A stretch of 64,000 nt of DNA from Mactra quadrangularis (lineage: Eukaryota > Mollusca > Bivalvia > Venerida > Mactridae), in assembly GCA_025267735.1 (NCBI GenBank), contig CM046307.1, positions 55,485,395-55,549,394 of the forward strand. Reading direction: 5' to 3'. The notes below the pieces were generated by a model that was not told the origin of the DNA, ran no database searches, and saw only the letters and a list, made by a program, of their open reading frames with translations. Shown in pieces: positions 27,401-30,482 of this stretch. The position numbers were made by a program, and so were the translations under genes. Every line of letters begins with the position of its first letter. Position 1 is the first letter of the stretch.

Positions 27401-28507
27401 TATAAGAGCACAATTACTTTATTTATTTGTAAACTATAGCTATATTTATATATGCTCTAAAACTATCTTAGTATTATTACAAGACTTAATCTTAAACATA
27501 TTGTGGTCAAAACTTATTAGTATTGATCCACCAATATGACATTTATTTTTTGTATGTTTCAGAAACTCAATCTTGACAAAAGGAGAAAACAGTAATAATC
27601 TTTTAGTACATTTCATTTCAATAACCTAATGTTCAGTAAATTGTACTTAGTGTTATATAGGCAAGACAAATTTTTGAATTGCAATTTGATGCTTCTTAAC
27701 AGACTTTTCTTTAATTCCTTTATTTATTTACTGAAAGATGTAATCCAGAACTAAAAAAATTAGATTTTTCCCCTGATAAAGTACAAACAATGATTTTTAC
27801 ACATAACTGCTTAATGTCTTGTGTGTTACACAATTAATTTTAACATTCTCTTTACATTCTCTTTTAATTGTAATGCAATTTTGATTGTAATAGACTATAT
27901 CCTGAATTCAAATATTTGGGTTTTCCCTGCGATACAAACAAATTTTCACTGTTATTATGGAAACATGTGTACGAAGAGCAATAAGATTTAATCTGTATCT
28001 TGTAATTTTCATTTTTCATCAATAATGTGTATTGAACCTTGTTTGTACTGCCTTTGCACAGATGGAAAACCCATAAATTGGAGTTCTGTATATAGTCTAT
28101 TGTTCGTACAAAACAATGGTAAAAACCCCAAAAATTTGAATTCCTGATTAAGTATATAACATTATACATTCCACACTCTATCAGCCAATACGATAATTTC
28201 CATAATCCGGTCACTTTCTTGTCCTCTTTTGTTTGCTAATTCAATGGCCACATGTCACATTAATACAACTGTAAGGCTGCTATGAATTACAGCTATTTTC
28301 AAGGTCCTGTGATGCTTTTTATTCAGTTGAGTTGAACAACAGTTTATCACTTGTATTACAGGTAAAATCAAGAATGCTAGTAGAAAGTCATCAATGGATA
28401 TACCAGCCCGTGGTGACAGTAGATTATCTCGTGTATCAAGAACAGATAGTGTACAATCACAGAGAGTCACTATACAAGATCCTAAATCATCTAAAAATAC
28501 TAAATAA
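252..28507 (+). CDS. RGS22: RGS22-like multi-RGS-domain protein (5' end outside window)
   Basis: This spliced gene encodes a large regulator of G-protein signalling. RGS domains bind Galpha subunits and usually speed GTP hydrolysis. Vertebrate RGS22 is mainly a testis protein reported to bind Galpha12/13/11; that role is transferred by homology. Visible exons join in one frame: 252-482, 1300-1476, 3624-4729, 5555-5716, 6464-6653, 8571-8770, 9849-10079, 11512-11746, 12147-12341, 12961-13044, 13375-13704, 14198-14425, 15165-15326, 16080-16259, 17230-17391, (19973-19981, 22572-22583 possible), 26175-26406, 26959-27055, 27563-27591, 28362-28507. Four RGS-like blocks can be seen, at about residues 459-580, 783-900, 968-1110 and 1140-1275 of the visible protein. 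Diagnostic RGS22-like stretches include KKYFFGANSPA, WLPLFL, FRKALLNPIT and INCFIESQIPPSLQIDIP. Human RGS22 starts roughly 35 residues earlier, so at least one upstream exon and the promoter are missing. No frameshift or internal stop is seen. Confidence 0.95.
1016..1277 (+). mobile_element. Miniature pogo/Tigger-like element with nested foldback
   Basis: The sequence opens CACAGCCTCTCTTGAACAAC and closes with GTAGAGGGCCGCTCTGCGG followed by TTATTCTGTA. It is the same family as the copies at 6235, 41344, 50613 and 59346. The family has imperfect terminal inverted repeats and TA-type flanks, as in pogo/Tigger-related non-autonomous elements. A separate hairpin is inserted in it at 1096-1171. 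It lies in intron 1 of the RGS22-like gene. Confidence 0.65.
1092..1175. repeat. Foldback hairpin, 30-bp arms, nested in a miniature element
   Basis: Arm 1096-1125 (starts CGAGGGCTTAGTGCAATATG) is the near-perfect reverse complement of 1142-1171, with a 16-nt loop. The direct repeat AGAT flanks it on both sides and could be a 4-bp target-site duplication. It resembles the hairpins at 21930 and 45525 in size and form but not in sequence. Confidence 0.75.
1300..1476 (+). CDS. RGS22: RGS22-like exon 2 (phase 0/0)
   Basis: This exon has 59 codons, with acceptor TTCTTTCAG before 1300 and donor GTATGA at 1477. It encodes KEQGIHWVKAERLPAFLDSD and then YLEYRLSKLLSQ. This closely follows vertebrate RGS22 (IKWIKKERLPAFLESD, then YFEYRLAKLVSQ) and is among the best-conserved N-terminal segments, so orthology is clear. 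Confidence 0.93.
1574..1839. mobile_element. Short inverted-repeat element (AGCCGGATTTTT ends)
   Basis: The ends AGCCGGATTTTT (1574) and AAAAATCCGGCT (to 1839) are perfect 12-bp inverted repeats. The interior (GGCTAATAGTTTGGCGAAAC and TGCGTTAAAGTTTTCTTTAC) recurs at 55735-56058, so this is a dispersed element. It lies in intron 2 of the RGS22-like gene. Its class is not known to me. Confidence 0.65.
2066..3522. mobile_element. Possible non-autonomous DNA element in intron 2
   Basis: The segment opens CAGGGCTCGGC and closes GATGAGCCCTG, a short inverted repeat of the type seen at hAT ends. The interior has a GC/CpG-rich stretch (2070-2350) with repeated GGCGA/CGCCC and GGGAGAAGT motifs. No clear 8-bp target duplication is visible and no coding region is convincing. 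This is a candidate only; it fills most of intron 2 (1477-3623). Confidence 0.35.
3624..4729 (+). CDS. RGS22: RGS22-like exon 3, large low-complexity acidic/Ser exon (phase 0/2)
   Basis: This is the largest exon, 1106 nt. The acceptor is TTTATTTTAAG before 3624 and the donor GTAAGT at 4730. It starts SKKKKDEEE, then LYVCMGNASTTETDAWYASA, matching vertebrate KKFYVSLGEASYTQTKDWFA. A long Ser/Thr-rich segment follows (TRPTSARPTSAYS), then acidic stretches (DVDSLLDSDEDYEESD), probably disordered. The end (NYSLCTRKG, FLKGTLGEKNWKLWVDID) opens the first RGS-like block and matches FIKGTLGERYWWLWMDIE of RGS22. The in-frame ATG at 3543 lies in the intron and is not needed. Confidence 0.93.
4800..5045. 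mobile_element. Dispersed repeat fragment with GTC/GGTT runs
   Basis: It begins near TTTTGGGGGGCATATAGGAG and continues with repeated GTCGGTCAGTC and GGTTGGTTGGT units, then TTTCTCAGCACC. The layout (G-run plus ATA, GTC-type repeats, then TTCTCAGCA) matches the element at 14763-15026, so the two are likely members of one dispersed class. It lies at the start of intron 3. Confidence 0.45.
5235..5570 (+). repeat. 44-bp tandem array duplicating the exon 4 splice acceptor
   Basis: There are eight copies of a 44-bp unit. Each contains GATTTATTTCAG followed by ATATTTATATTGGTTA. AG dinucleotides fall at 5246, 5290, 5334, 5378, 5422, 5466, 5510 and 5554, exactly 44 bp apart. Only the last is followed by the open exon (CGAGAG). 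In the other seven the 16 exon-like bases run into ACAATA(G/C)T(T/A)ACTGTATGA, giving an in-frame TGA if the acceptor were used. Copies differ only at a few bases, so the expansion looks recent. Confidence 0.95.
5555..5716 (+). CDS. RGS22: RGS22-like exon 4 (phase 2/2)
   Basis: 162 nt, acceptor TTATTTCAG before 5555 and donor GTAAGT at 5717. The split codon TT|A joins exon 3, giving QLYLYWLREKYHKPGAEY and continuing to SEPSLWTLDKL and AEPLVLYW. Vertebrate RGS22 has KPLLLYW at the matching place. The true acceptor is the last of eight tandem copies; using any earlier one would end translation after 11 codons. Confidence 0.92.
5766..6020 (+). mobile_element. tRNA-derived SINE (family C)
   Basis: The tRNA-like head AGCAGTGGTATAGTTATTAG and a B-box-like GGTCCCGGGTTTGATCTCC are followed by TTTCTTTGAGCAAGAAATTTACC and a body recurring in reverse at 10746-10892 and 28960-29125. 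The TTGAGCAAGAAA core is shared with the SINEs at 16605 and 20713. It lies in intron 4 of the RGS22-like gene. Confidence 0.7.
6235..6427 (+). mobile_element. Miniature pogo/Tigger-like element, TA target site
   Basis: It starts CAGTACAACCTTCTTGAAC after TA (6233-6234) and ends GTAGAGGTTATAATG before TA (6428-6429). The ends are imperfect inverted repeats. The internal AAGCTGTTGTTGTGCAGAGG recurs in the 41344 copy. It sits just upstream of the exon 5 acceptor: only 36 bp separate it from 6464. Confidence 0.7.
6464..6653 (+). CDS. RGS22: RGS22-like exon 5 (phase 2/0)
   Basis: 190 nt, acceptor GTATTTTACAG before 6464 and donor GTGAGT at 6654. TG|G joins exon 4 to give YWAPRFLLKQM, then LYHHLKHLKTPAGVDPSPP and SLLPLRPKTCHPRM. 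Vertebrate RGS22 has YWAPRF, then TLLPLRPKSCIPQI, so this conserved linker after the first RGS-like block is secure. Confidence 0.95.
6740..6985. mobile_element. Miniature inverted-repeat element (TCTTACGA...TCGTAAG ends)
   Basis: The left end has TCTTACGA and TATCGTAAGTCAC and the right end TATTGTAAGAATTTTTGTG. The interior (AATTCAATAATATTTGG and TTGCTTTTGACTT) recurs in 51222-51440 and 59976-60208. Each terminus can itself form a small hairpin. It lies in intron 5. Confidence 0.6.
7538..7804. mobile_element. Miniature DNA element with GGGGCGGATCC ends and G-runs
   Basis: The left end AGGGGCGGATCCTGGATTTT and right end GCTGGATCCGCCCATGG are inverted repeats. Adjacent G-runs (about 12 G near 7563; GGGGGGGTCCGGACCCC near 7750) give the inner inverted repeat GGGTCCG...CGGACCC. 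This 'GGGGCGGATCC' layout is a widespread metazoan miniature-element type. The apparent ORFs here are repeat translations, not genes. Confidence 0.7.
8247..8465 (-). mobile_element. tRNA-derived SINE (family E), minus strand
   Basis: On the minus strand the head reads CGTGGCGTAGTGGTTAGCA, with a B-box-like CACGGGTTCGAAACC, then GCGGCAGGTTATACCC and a body ending in AACGT plus an A-run (T-run at 8240-8252 on +). This is a full tRNA-like promoter region followed by a SINE body. Head fragments of the same family occur at 48335 and 57430. Confidence 0.75.
8571..8770 (+). CDS. RGS22: RGS22-like exon 6 (phase 0/2)
   Basis: 200 nt, acceptor TTTCTTACAG before 8571 and donor GTATGT at 8771. It encodes VTEMFPQVEETIETSPPVG, then YAEPTLKFIANWQKEQMV and RLRRPMSAK. 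The linker is rich in Pro/Ser/Thr and lies between the first and second RGS-like blocks. Sequence conservation with vertebrates is low here, so support is mainly frame, splice sites and phase match (AA|A) to exon 7. Confidence 0.85.
8895..8990. mobile_element. Fragment of hAT-like element (TAGGGCTGCA end)
   Basis: TAGGGCTGCATATCTTGATT is followed by CGTGATTCGATACG and repeated CGATAT/ATCGTGATACGA motifs. This is the usual look of one end of a hAT-type miniature element. I could not find the opposite end or an 8-bp duplication, so it may be truncated. Confidence 0.4.
9526..9813 (+). mobile_element. Full-length tRNA-derived SINE (family A) next to exon 7
   Basis: The tRNA-like head CCGAGTCGATAGCGCAATTG is followed by the B box GGGTTCGAATCCCACCC, then the body TGGAGAAGTTTCCAGCC and GGTTATAGACAAAG, and the tail GACGTTAAATCCAATAAATA. 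It is flanked by a 13-bp target-site duplication AAAATTTTTCATA (9513-9525 and 9814-9826). It sits 22 bp (after the duplication) from the exon 7 acceptor AG at 9848. Confidence 0.93.
9849..10079 (+). CDS. RGS22: RGS22-like exon 7, Ser/Arg-rich linker (phase 2/2)
   Basis: 231 nt, acceptor TGATTCCAG before 9849 and donor GTATGT at 10080. It encodes LPQQSSTLPLSSRPKSAVV, SSRRPSTAYST and RSRPSSAASSIHSVR: a basic, Ser-rich, probably disordered linker with several potential phosphorylation motifs (RRPS, RPSS). A SINE lies immediately upstream and separates most of the old intron from the acceptor. Confidence 0.87.
10746..11400 (-). mobile_element. SINE (family C, minus) split by a hAT-like element
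   Basis: 10746-10892 carries the reverse of the family C SINE: CAATTGTATGTTAATTTCTT, GCTCAAGGAAAT and AGTTTGAACCTGGGACC. The remaining tRNA-like part resumes after 11355 as CATCTGTCCTACCACTT. The hAT-like element at 10893-11347 interrupts it, so the SINE is the older insertion. Confidence 0.7.
10893..11347. mobile_element. hAT-like non-autonomous element, 455 bp, 8-bp target duplication
   Basis: It starts TAGGGGTGTAACGGTTAA and ends GTATTGTTACACCCCTA, inverted repeats typical of hAT elements. Perfect 8-bp direct repeats TCTCTAAC flank it at 10885-10892 and 11348-11355. The interior repeats ATATTGCAATACG several times near both ends. There is no transposase ORF, so it is non-autonomous. A related end lies at 38405-38489. 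Confidence 0.93.
11512..11746 (+). CDS. RGS22: RGS22-like exon 8, second RGS-like block (phase 2/0)
   Basis: 235 nt, acceptor TATGTTTTTAG before 11512 and donor GTAATA at 11747. AG|A joins exon 7. It encodes GGRRMEHLLQALHNENNSGG, then YIEKSGSKMWINNLNFWRDV and QAYHLLFY. Vertebrate RGS22 has DMENLLQSLYVENRAG and WFDLQAYHQLFY. The W-x(6)-FW pattern and QAYH fit RGS helices. An in-frame upstream AG at 11472 is less likely by homology. Confidence 0.95.
12147..12341 (+). CDS. RGS22: RGS22-like exon 9 (phase 0/0)
   Basis: 65 codons, acceptor CTATTTTCAG before 12147 and donor GTAAGT at 12342. It encodes SIFSKYIVVRAPCHIGV, then INPPFEELFDDAEEHAITV and AWQEMWEVDQKTYNK. It matches vertebrate IQPPFEDLFDTAEEY and PWTKMVKSDQIAYKK, and completes the second RGS-like block. 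Confidence 0.95.
12530..12650 (-). mobile_element. Decayed SINE remnant (family C-like), minus strand
   Basis: CATTTACACCTGG, GTATGTTTCTTGATCATGG and TTTGTACTTCTAACCACTT follow the order of the family C SINE in reverse, but with many differences. It lies in intron 9 (12342-12960), which otherwise shows nothing. Confidence 0.4.
12961..13044 (+). CDS. RGS22: RGS22-like exon 10, small exon (phase 0/0)
   Basis: 28 codons, acceptor ATAATTTCAG before 12961 and donor GTAATT at 13045. It encodes VELIEVKRHLETKSKYVI and NLQKRGLIKE. Vertebrate RGS22 has KVELVEETRQLDSTYF at the same junction, so this short exon is real. Being 84 nt, it could be skipped without changing frame. Confidence 0.92.
13375..13704 (+). 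CDS. RGS22: RGS22-like exon 11, third RGS block (phase 0/0)
   Basis: 110 codons, acceptor ATATTTTACAG before 13375 and donor GTAAAA at 13705. It encodes NIPDEFKDYTLEKLVHNRIE, then LEHFRNFLAENYASMDIMCW and KKYFFGANSPAGK. Vertebrate RGS22 has LEFEHFRQFL, SMDLMCWTDIE and KKYFFGPNSPA. This is the most strongly conserved part of the protein in the window. Intron 11 (13705-14197) shows nothing I can name. Confidence 0.97.
14198..14425 (+). CDS. RGS22: RGS22-like exon 12 (phase 0/0)
   Basis: 76 codons, acceptor CTTCTTGCTAG before 14198 and donor GTTGGT at 14426. It encodes VAEAGGGWGKLLEDKPPMGM, then AQKYVQERLEKKWLPLFLV. Vertebrate RGS22 has SGGWGKIL and VQNRLENVWLPLFLAS. It closes the third RGS domain and ends in a basic KKKKS linker. 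The donor is non-optimal (GTTGGT). Confidence 0.95.
14763..15026. mobile_element. Dispersed molluscan-type repeat (GGGGGGTATACTG...)
   Basis: It begins TATACCCCCGCTTCGAAG with AGAGGGGGGTATACTG, runs through GTGCGTGCGTGTGTGCGTCC and TTTTCTCAGCAACTA, and ends TTGGCGGGGGTATCACTAGT then GAGCATTAGCTCACAG. The short ORFs crossing it in several frames come from the repeat. The outer TATACCCCC and GGGGGTAT are inverted. Confidence 0.6.
15165..15326 (+). CDS. RGS22: RGS22-like exon 13, fourth RGS block (phase 0/0)
   Basis: 54 codons, acceptor TATTATTTCAG before 15165 and donor GTCAGT at 15327. It encodes DSKWVSSSKEIIIFRKALLN, then FRRFVSIKGDSLENDVLFW. Vertebrate RGS22 has SKWISSSCKIIAFRKALLN and FQRFVALKGDLLENGLLFW, a near match that opens the last RGS domain. 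Confidence 0.97.
15672..15942 (+). mobile_element. tRNA-derived SINE (family B)
   Basis: The head CCAACTAGTTCAGTTGGTAG and B-box-like GTGGGTTCAATTT are followed by the body (CCTCCTAACGCTGATTC; ATCATGTAGAGCAGTTATC) and the tail TGTGTTGCTATGGTGTAAAA. It is the same family as 36114 and 38820 (minus) and 54520 and 63305 (plus). It lies in intron 13. Confidence 0.8.
16080..16259 (+). CDS. RGS22: RGS22-like exon 14 (phase 0/0)
   Basis: 60 codons, acceptor ATGTATTTCAG before 16080 and donor GTATAG at 16260. It encodes DMYHAHCEDSMITQKIN, then INCFIESQIPPSLQIDIPP and KCPYLFREAQ. Vertebrate RGS22 has INCFINSSIPPALQIDIPV and GPYVFREAQ. The GTATAG donor is not optimal, but the next exon continues the homology exactly. 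Confidence 0.96.
16290..16585. mobile_element. Miniature inverted-repeat element in intron 14
   Basis: The ends ATCTAGTTTAGTGGGCCCCG (16290) and CGGGGTCCGCTAAACTAGAT (to 16585) are inverted repeats of about 20 bp with two or three mismatches. The interior is GC/CpG-richer than its surroundings (AATGCGCATGCTCG, CGCTGCGCACGCA). It begins only 30 bp downstream of exon 14. Confidence 0.75.
16605..16880 (+). mobile_element. SINE with two tRNA-like heads (family D)
   Basis: A first tRNA-like block (GGATGTGTGGTTAAAGC, then TGGTTTGAATCTCATTC) is followed by a second (GGGTGTAGCCATGCAG, then GTCTGCGAATCCCATCC). Next come TTTCTTTGAGCAAGAAACT and GTGGACTCAAAAGTGATAAA. The second block and body match 20713-20935, so this looks like a dimeric or tandemly headed copy. 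Confidence 0.65.
17230..17391 (+). CDS. RGS22: RGS22-like exon 15, end of fourth RGS block and basic helix (phase 0/0)
   Basis: 54 codons, acceptor ACTATTATTTCAG before 17230 and donor GTATAT at 17392. It encodes LVVFRVLFPHWNEFCEFR, matching vertebrate FGVLFKFWPKFCEFRKNL, then the highly charged helix RRRRHAKAKERKRIQELEEK. This exon is too short to stand out as a long ORF, but its homology and phase are clear. Confidence 0.94.
18523..19681. mobile_element. pogo/Tigger-like non-autonomous element, 1.16 kb, TA target site
   Basis: It starts CAGTGGATCTTGTGTTAAGC and ends GGTCGCTTATGCAAGATTTACTG in shorter pieces: GTGGTCGCTTATG then CAAGATTTACTG. The ends are inverted repeats of about 25 bp, flanked by TA at 18521-18522 and 19682-19683. 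Internal repeats of GTCGCTTAAGACAA/GTCGTTTAAGACAA stand near both ends. CAGT termini with TA duplication are typical of pogo/Tigger elements. There is no transposase ORF, so it is internally deleted. Confidence 0.9.
19973..19981 (+). CDS. RGS22: Possible 9-nt micro-exon (R-E-K)
   Basis: TTCTTAATTTCCAG precedes CGTGAAAAG, followed by GTACAT. The acceptor has a good pyrimidine tract, and GTACAT is also the donor used by exon 26959-27055. The nine bases keep phase 0 and add Arg-Glu-Lys to a charged helix ending EEKQAK. RNA evidence is needed; such short matches can arise by chance in an 8.8-kb intron. Confidence 0.4.
20713..20935 (+). mobile_element. tRNA-derived SINE (family D)
   Basis: The head GCGAGCGTGGCCGAACGGTT and B box TGGTTCGAATCCCATC are followed by TTCCTTGAGCAAGAAACTTT, GGAAGCGGACTCGAAAG and the tail AAGTTTAAATAAATTAGTAT. 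The head is of the type-II (Leu/Ser-like) tRNA form. Confidence 0.8.
21624..21867. mobile_element. Miniature inverted-repeat element (TTTTTTCTCAACTGTCAAA), long form
   Basis: The ends TTTTTTCTCAACTGTCAAAA, with ATGAATAATTTCAC, and GTGAAATTATTCAAGC, with TTTGACTGTTGAGAAAAAA, are about 35-bp inverted repeats. The interior is the reverse complement of the 53723-53967 copy. It has no coding capacity. Confidence 0.9.
21930..21997. repeat. Foldback hairpin, 24-bp arms
   Basis: 21930-21953 (CAGGAGCTTGACATTCTGTA...) pairs with 21974-21997 (...AGAATAGCAAGCTCCTG) around a 20-nt loop with two mismatches. It is similar in size to the foldbacks at 1096 and 45525. Confidence 0.75.
22205..22450 (+). mobile_element. 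Diverged family A SINE
   Basis: CACTGGTTTGAAACTCAC is followed by ATACCCTTACATGAAAGTTT, GTCGGCCTTGTGGAAGGGT and CAGTACTGGTTATAGACAAG. The body order is that of 9526-9813, with many substitutions and no clear 3' tail. Confidence 0.6.
22572..22583 (+). CDS. RGS22: Possible 12-nt micro-exon (P-K-I-K)
   Basis: TTTAATTTGTAG precedes CCCAAGATTAAG, followed by GTATTT. The length preserves phase 0 and would add Pro-Lys-Ile-Lys to the basic linker between exons 15 and 16. Support is only splice-site form and frame. Confidence 0.33.
26175..26406 (+). CDS. RGS22: RGS22-like exon 16, C-terminal region (phase 0/1)
   Basis: 232 nt. The acceptor is the AAAAG at 26170-26174, weak because it is A-rich rather than pyrimidine-rich, and the donor GTATAG is at 26407. 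It encodes EAERRAAMGLPPLGEEDDVF, then WTYSNYMNALEREELL and SSFTSLLTDT. Vertebrate RGS22 has SFLGLQPYGRQPTWCYSKYI followed by EALEQERILL, so the tail is orthologous. If intron 16 were retained, translation would stop at 26421-26423 after GIDSS. Confidence 0.92.
26491..26582 (+). mobile_element. 5' fragment of the pogo/Tigger-like miniature element
   Basis: ACAGTACAACCTCCCTTGAA, then AACACCCACTGGGAGG and GGTGTTGCTGTTCAGAGGTT match the left end of the copy at 6235. The right end is missing. It lies in intron 16 (26407-26958), otherwise featureless. Confidence 0.6.
26959..27055 (+). CDS. RGS22: RGS22-like exon 17 (phase 1/2)
   Basis: 97 nt, acceptor TTTATTTTAAG before 26959 and donor GTACAT at 27056. 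G|CA joins exon 16: the frame reads ASVKSEMTDRASVGTQSED, then KKGSKQDIDINDR. It is a polar tail with no vertebrate match I can recall. Support is the frame, the splice sites and the phase fit on both sides. Its 97 nt would shift the frame if skipped alone. Confidence 0.82.
27563..27591 (+). CDS. RGS22: RGS22-like exon 18, 29-nt exon (phase 2/1)
   Basis: Acceptor GTATGTTTCAG before 27563 and donor GTAATA at 27592. AG|A joins exon 17 to give DRRNSILTKGENS. It is the only visible bridge that moves the frame from phase 2 (exon 17) to phase 1, required by the last exon. RRNS is a basophilic-kinase-type motif created across the junction. Exons 17 and 18 together are 126 nt, a multiple of three. Confidence 0.78.
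28362..28507 (+). CDS. RGS22: RGS22-like last exon with stop (phase 1/end)
   Basis: 146 nt, acceptor TTGTATTACAG before 28362 and stop TAA at 28505-28507. A|GT joins exon 18 (Ser). It encodes KIKNASRKSSMDIPARGDS, then RLSRVSRTDSVQSQRVTIQD and PKSSKNTK. Vertebrate RGS22 also ends in a Ser-rich basic tail (TMSLKKNMSSHSSQK), an echo rather than a match. RKSS and SRVS are possible kinase sites. Confidence 0.88.
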
Positions 28508-28959
28508 TGGAATTTACTTTTAGACAATTTATTTTTACTTATTTCTTGTTTTAATATCTTTTTTGTTAATGTTTAAGCAGTCTACAAAATTTGTGTGTGT
28601 CAGTGTCTGACTGCCCAGAACAACTAGTTTTTAGTTTTGGCAACCAAAAATTTCTTGTGGGCAACCGAAAATCTACAAACAAGATAGAGTGCTTGCTACT
28701 AACATGACCTATTAGGGCAACCATTTTCATATCCTAATTTTGTTGACTGTTTAAGTATACTAGTACTTGAAAAAATATTATTAAATGTTTATGAAAATTC
28801 CAAAAAGACCTATTGTGACTGAACAACAACAAAATATAATGATTTTGAAAAAAGTAACTATTGTGGAAATTTCTATCGTATGCTTCAGATTATTAGCTGC
28901 TTTTAAATGTTAACTTTTTTGCTAAAAAAGTTCATGTGTGGTTCAAATGTGAAGATTGA

Positions 28960-29125
28960 AATAGTCTTCAGGCAGGAGATCCCTCACAGTGCCCATTTGC
29001 ACCTTGGTGGATTAGAACTACTGTAGGTAAATTTCTTGTTCAAGGAAATTAGCAGTGCCCCTACTGGAGTTGTAACCCAGAATCTCTCGATCCGTTAGTG
29101 CATGTCCTACCTTAAATTTGGACCA
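28960..29125 (-). mobile_element. SINE (family C), minus strand
   Basis: CTTCAGGCAGGAGATCCCTC, then GTAAATTTCTTGTTCAAGG and GAGTTGTAACCCAGAATCTC. This is the reverse of the 5766-6020 SINE, including its GAGGGATCACCTGCCTGAAG body. Confidence 0.75.
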
Positions 29126-29921
29126 CTGCTCCTACAGTAACTGCCTACATTAACTTCCCTAATAATTCCATTATTCATGATTATAGTCATTATGTAATGT
29201 TTTTGTATTTTTCTATTGTCAAAGCATCACTGTGATATTGTTTATTTCTCTTTATATTTTATAATATATGATAATTATATGTATGATATATTTATTGTTT
29301 GACTTTGTAAGTTTTTTTTACATTATGTTATAGTGTTTAATCAATTTTGTAAAATATCTTTATATACTATTTATTTTTTGCTTACATATATATTTATACT
29401 TTGTATATTGTATAGAGCAAACCTAAGTAATTCCAATCAGACTGTGATACATGTACTATATAAAGTAGTTGTTTTTATTTAATTTGTATTTAAAATGATT
29501 TATCATGGTAAACACTATTGCTAAGTTAATGTAGTGACTACTTTTTTGTATATATGCCATGCGACTTAATAATACATGTGTATATATATTCTTAAAGGTA
29601 TTTCTTTTGTTTGTTTTGTATAAAGCAGTTACAATTGACTATTATTTGCTTGAATGTGCATTTTGATAAAAAATAATGTTTTTATACTCATTTGATGAGC
29701 ACTTATGCTGAGTTTAACAAACTAAATGTTTTGTCATGTACCTATTAATTTCTCTTATTCTATTAGTATTATTTTATTCAAAGACCCTATGCATAAGTAT
29801 ACTGACTCATATAGAATTATAGGTCCATGGATGCTGTAATACATATCATTAAATATATTTGTATTTGTTTAATTTATGTTGCCTATCTGGGTAATTGTTT
29901 TATTTTTTCCCCAATAACCGT

Positions 29922-30246
29922 GTACATGTATCTATAAATAGTCAATATCATGTTTATTTATGGACGTTTTGTTCTATTGTTAGATCCACAACTCTACAAA
30001 TAGCATGTACATGTATCTATAAATTGTCAATGTCATGTTTATTTATGGACTTTTTGTTCTATTGTTAGATCCACAACTCTACAAATAGCATGTACATGTA
30101 TCTATGAATTGTCAATGTCATGTTTATTTATGGACTTTTTGTTCTATTGTTAGATCCACAAATCTACAAATAGCATGTATCTATAAATAGTCAATGTCAT
30201 GTTTATTTATAGACTTTATTCTATTTTAGATCTATATATCTATAAA
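29922..30246. repeat. 85-bp tandem repeat, about 3.7 copies
   Basis: GTCAAT within the unit falls at 29941, 30026 and 30111 (85 bp apart), then 30190 (79 bp after a short deletion). Each unit contains TGTACATGTATCTATAAAT, TCATGTTTATTTATGGAC and TTAGATCCACAA. The last copy decays into TCTATAAATAGA-type sequence. Confidence 0.93.
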
Positions 30247-30482
30247 TAGACTTACATTTTTCAGTTATAGATATAATGTGTATTTATAGATACAATGTTT
30301 ACTAATGGACAAACCGTTGATGCAAGTTATTATGTTATAAATCTGAATTCATTTAAATGGTTTAATATTTGAAAATGACAAAATGGAGAGAAACTGCTGT
30401 ATTCTTTTTTTCATTATATTGTTGTATGTTATGTTTTGGCAGGTATTCTAGTATCTTCTCCTTTGTTAGGTACATTAATAAA

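Larger units (their letters stand above)
28508..30482 (+). other. Probable 3' UTR and immediate downstream DNA
   Basis: AT-rich sequence after the stop codon with no coding content. A weak ATTAAA lies at 28780-28785; canonical AATAAA signals occur at 30477-30482 and again at 30808-30813. The real cleavage site cannot be chosen from sequence alone. The region includes a SINE (28960) and an 85-bp tandem repeat (29922). Confidence 0.55.

Noticed and set aside
28362..28507. Direct joining of exon 17 (27055) to the last exon
   Set aside because: It would read AGG TAA and stop at once; the 29-nt exon at 27563-27591 supplies the right phase.
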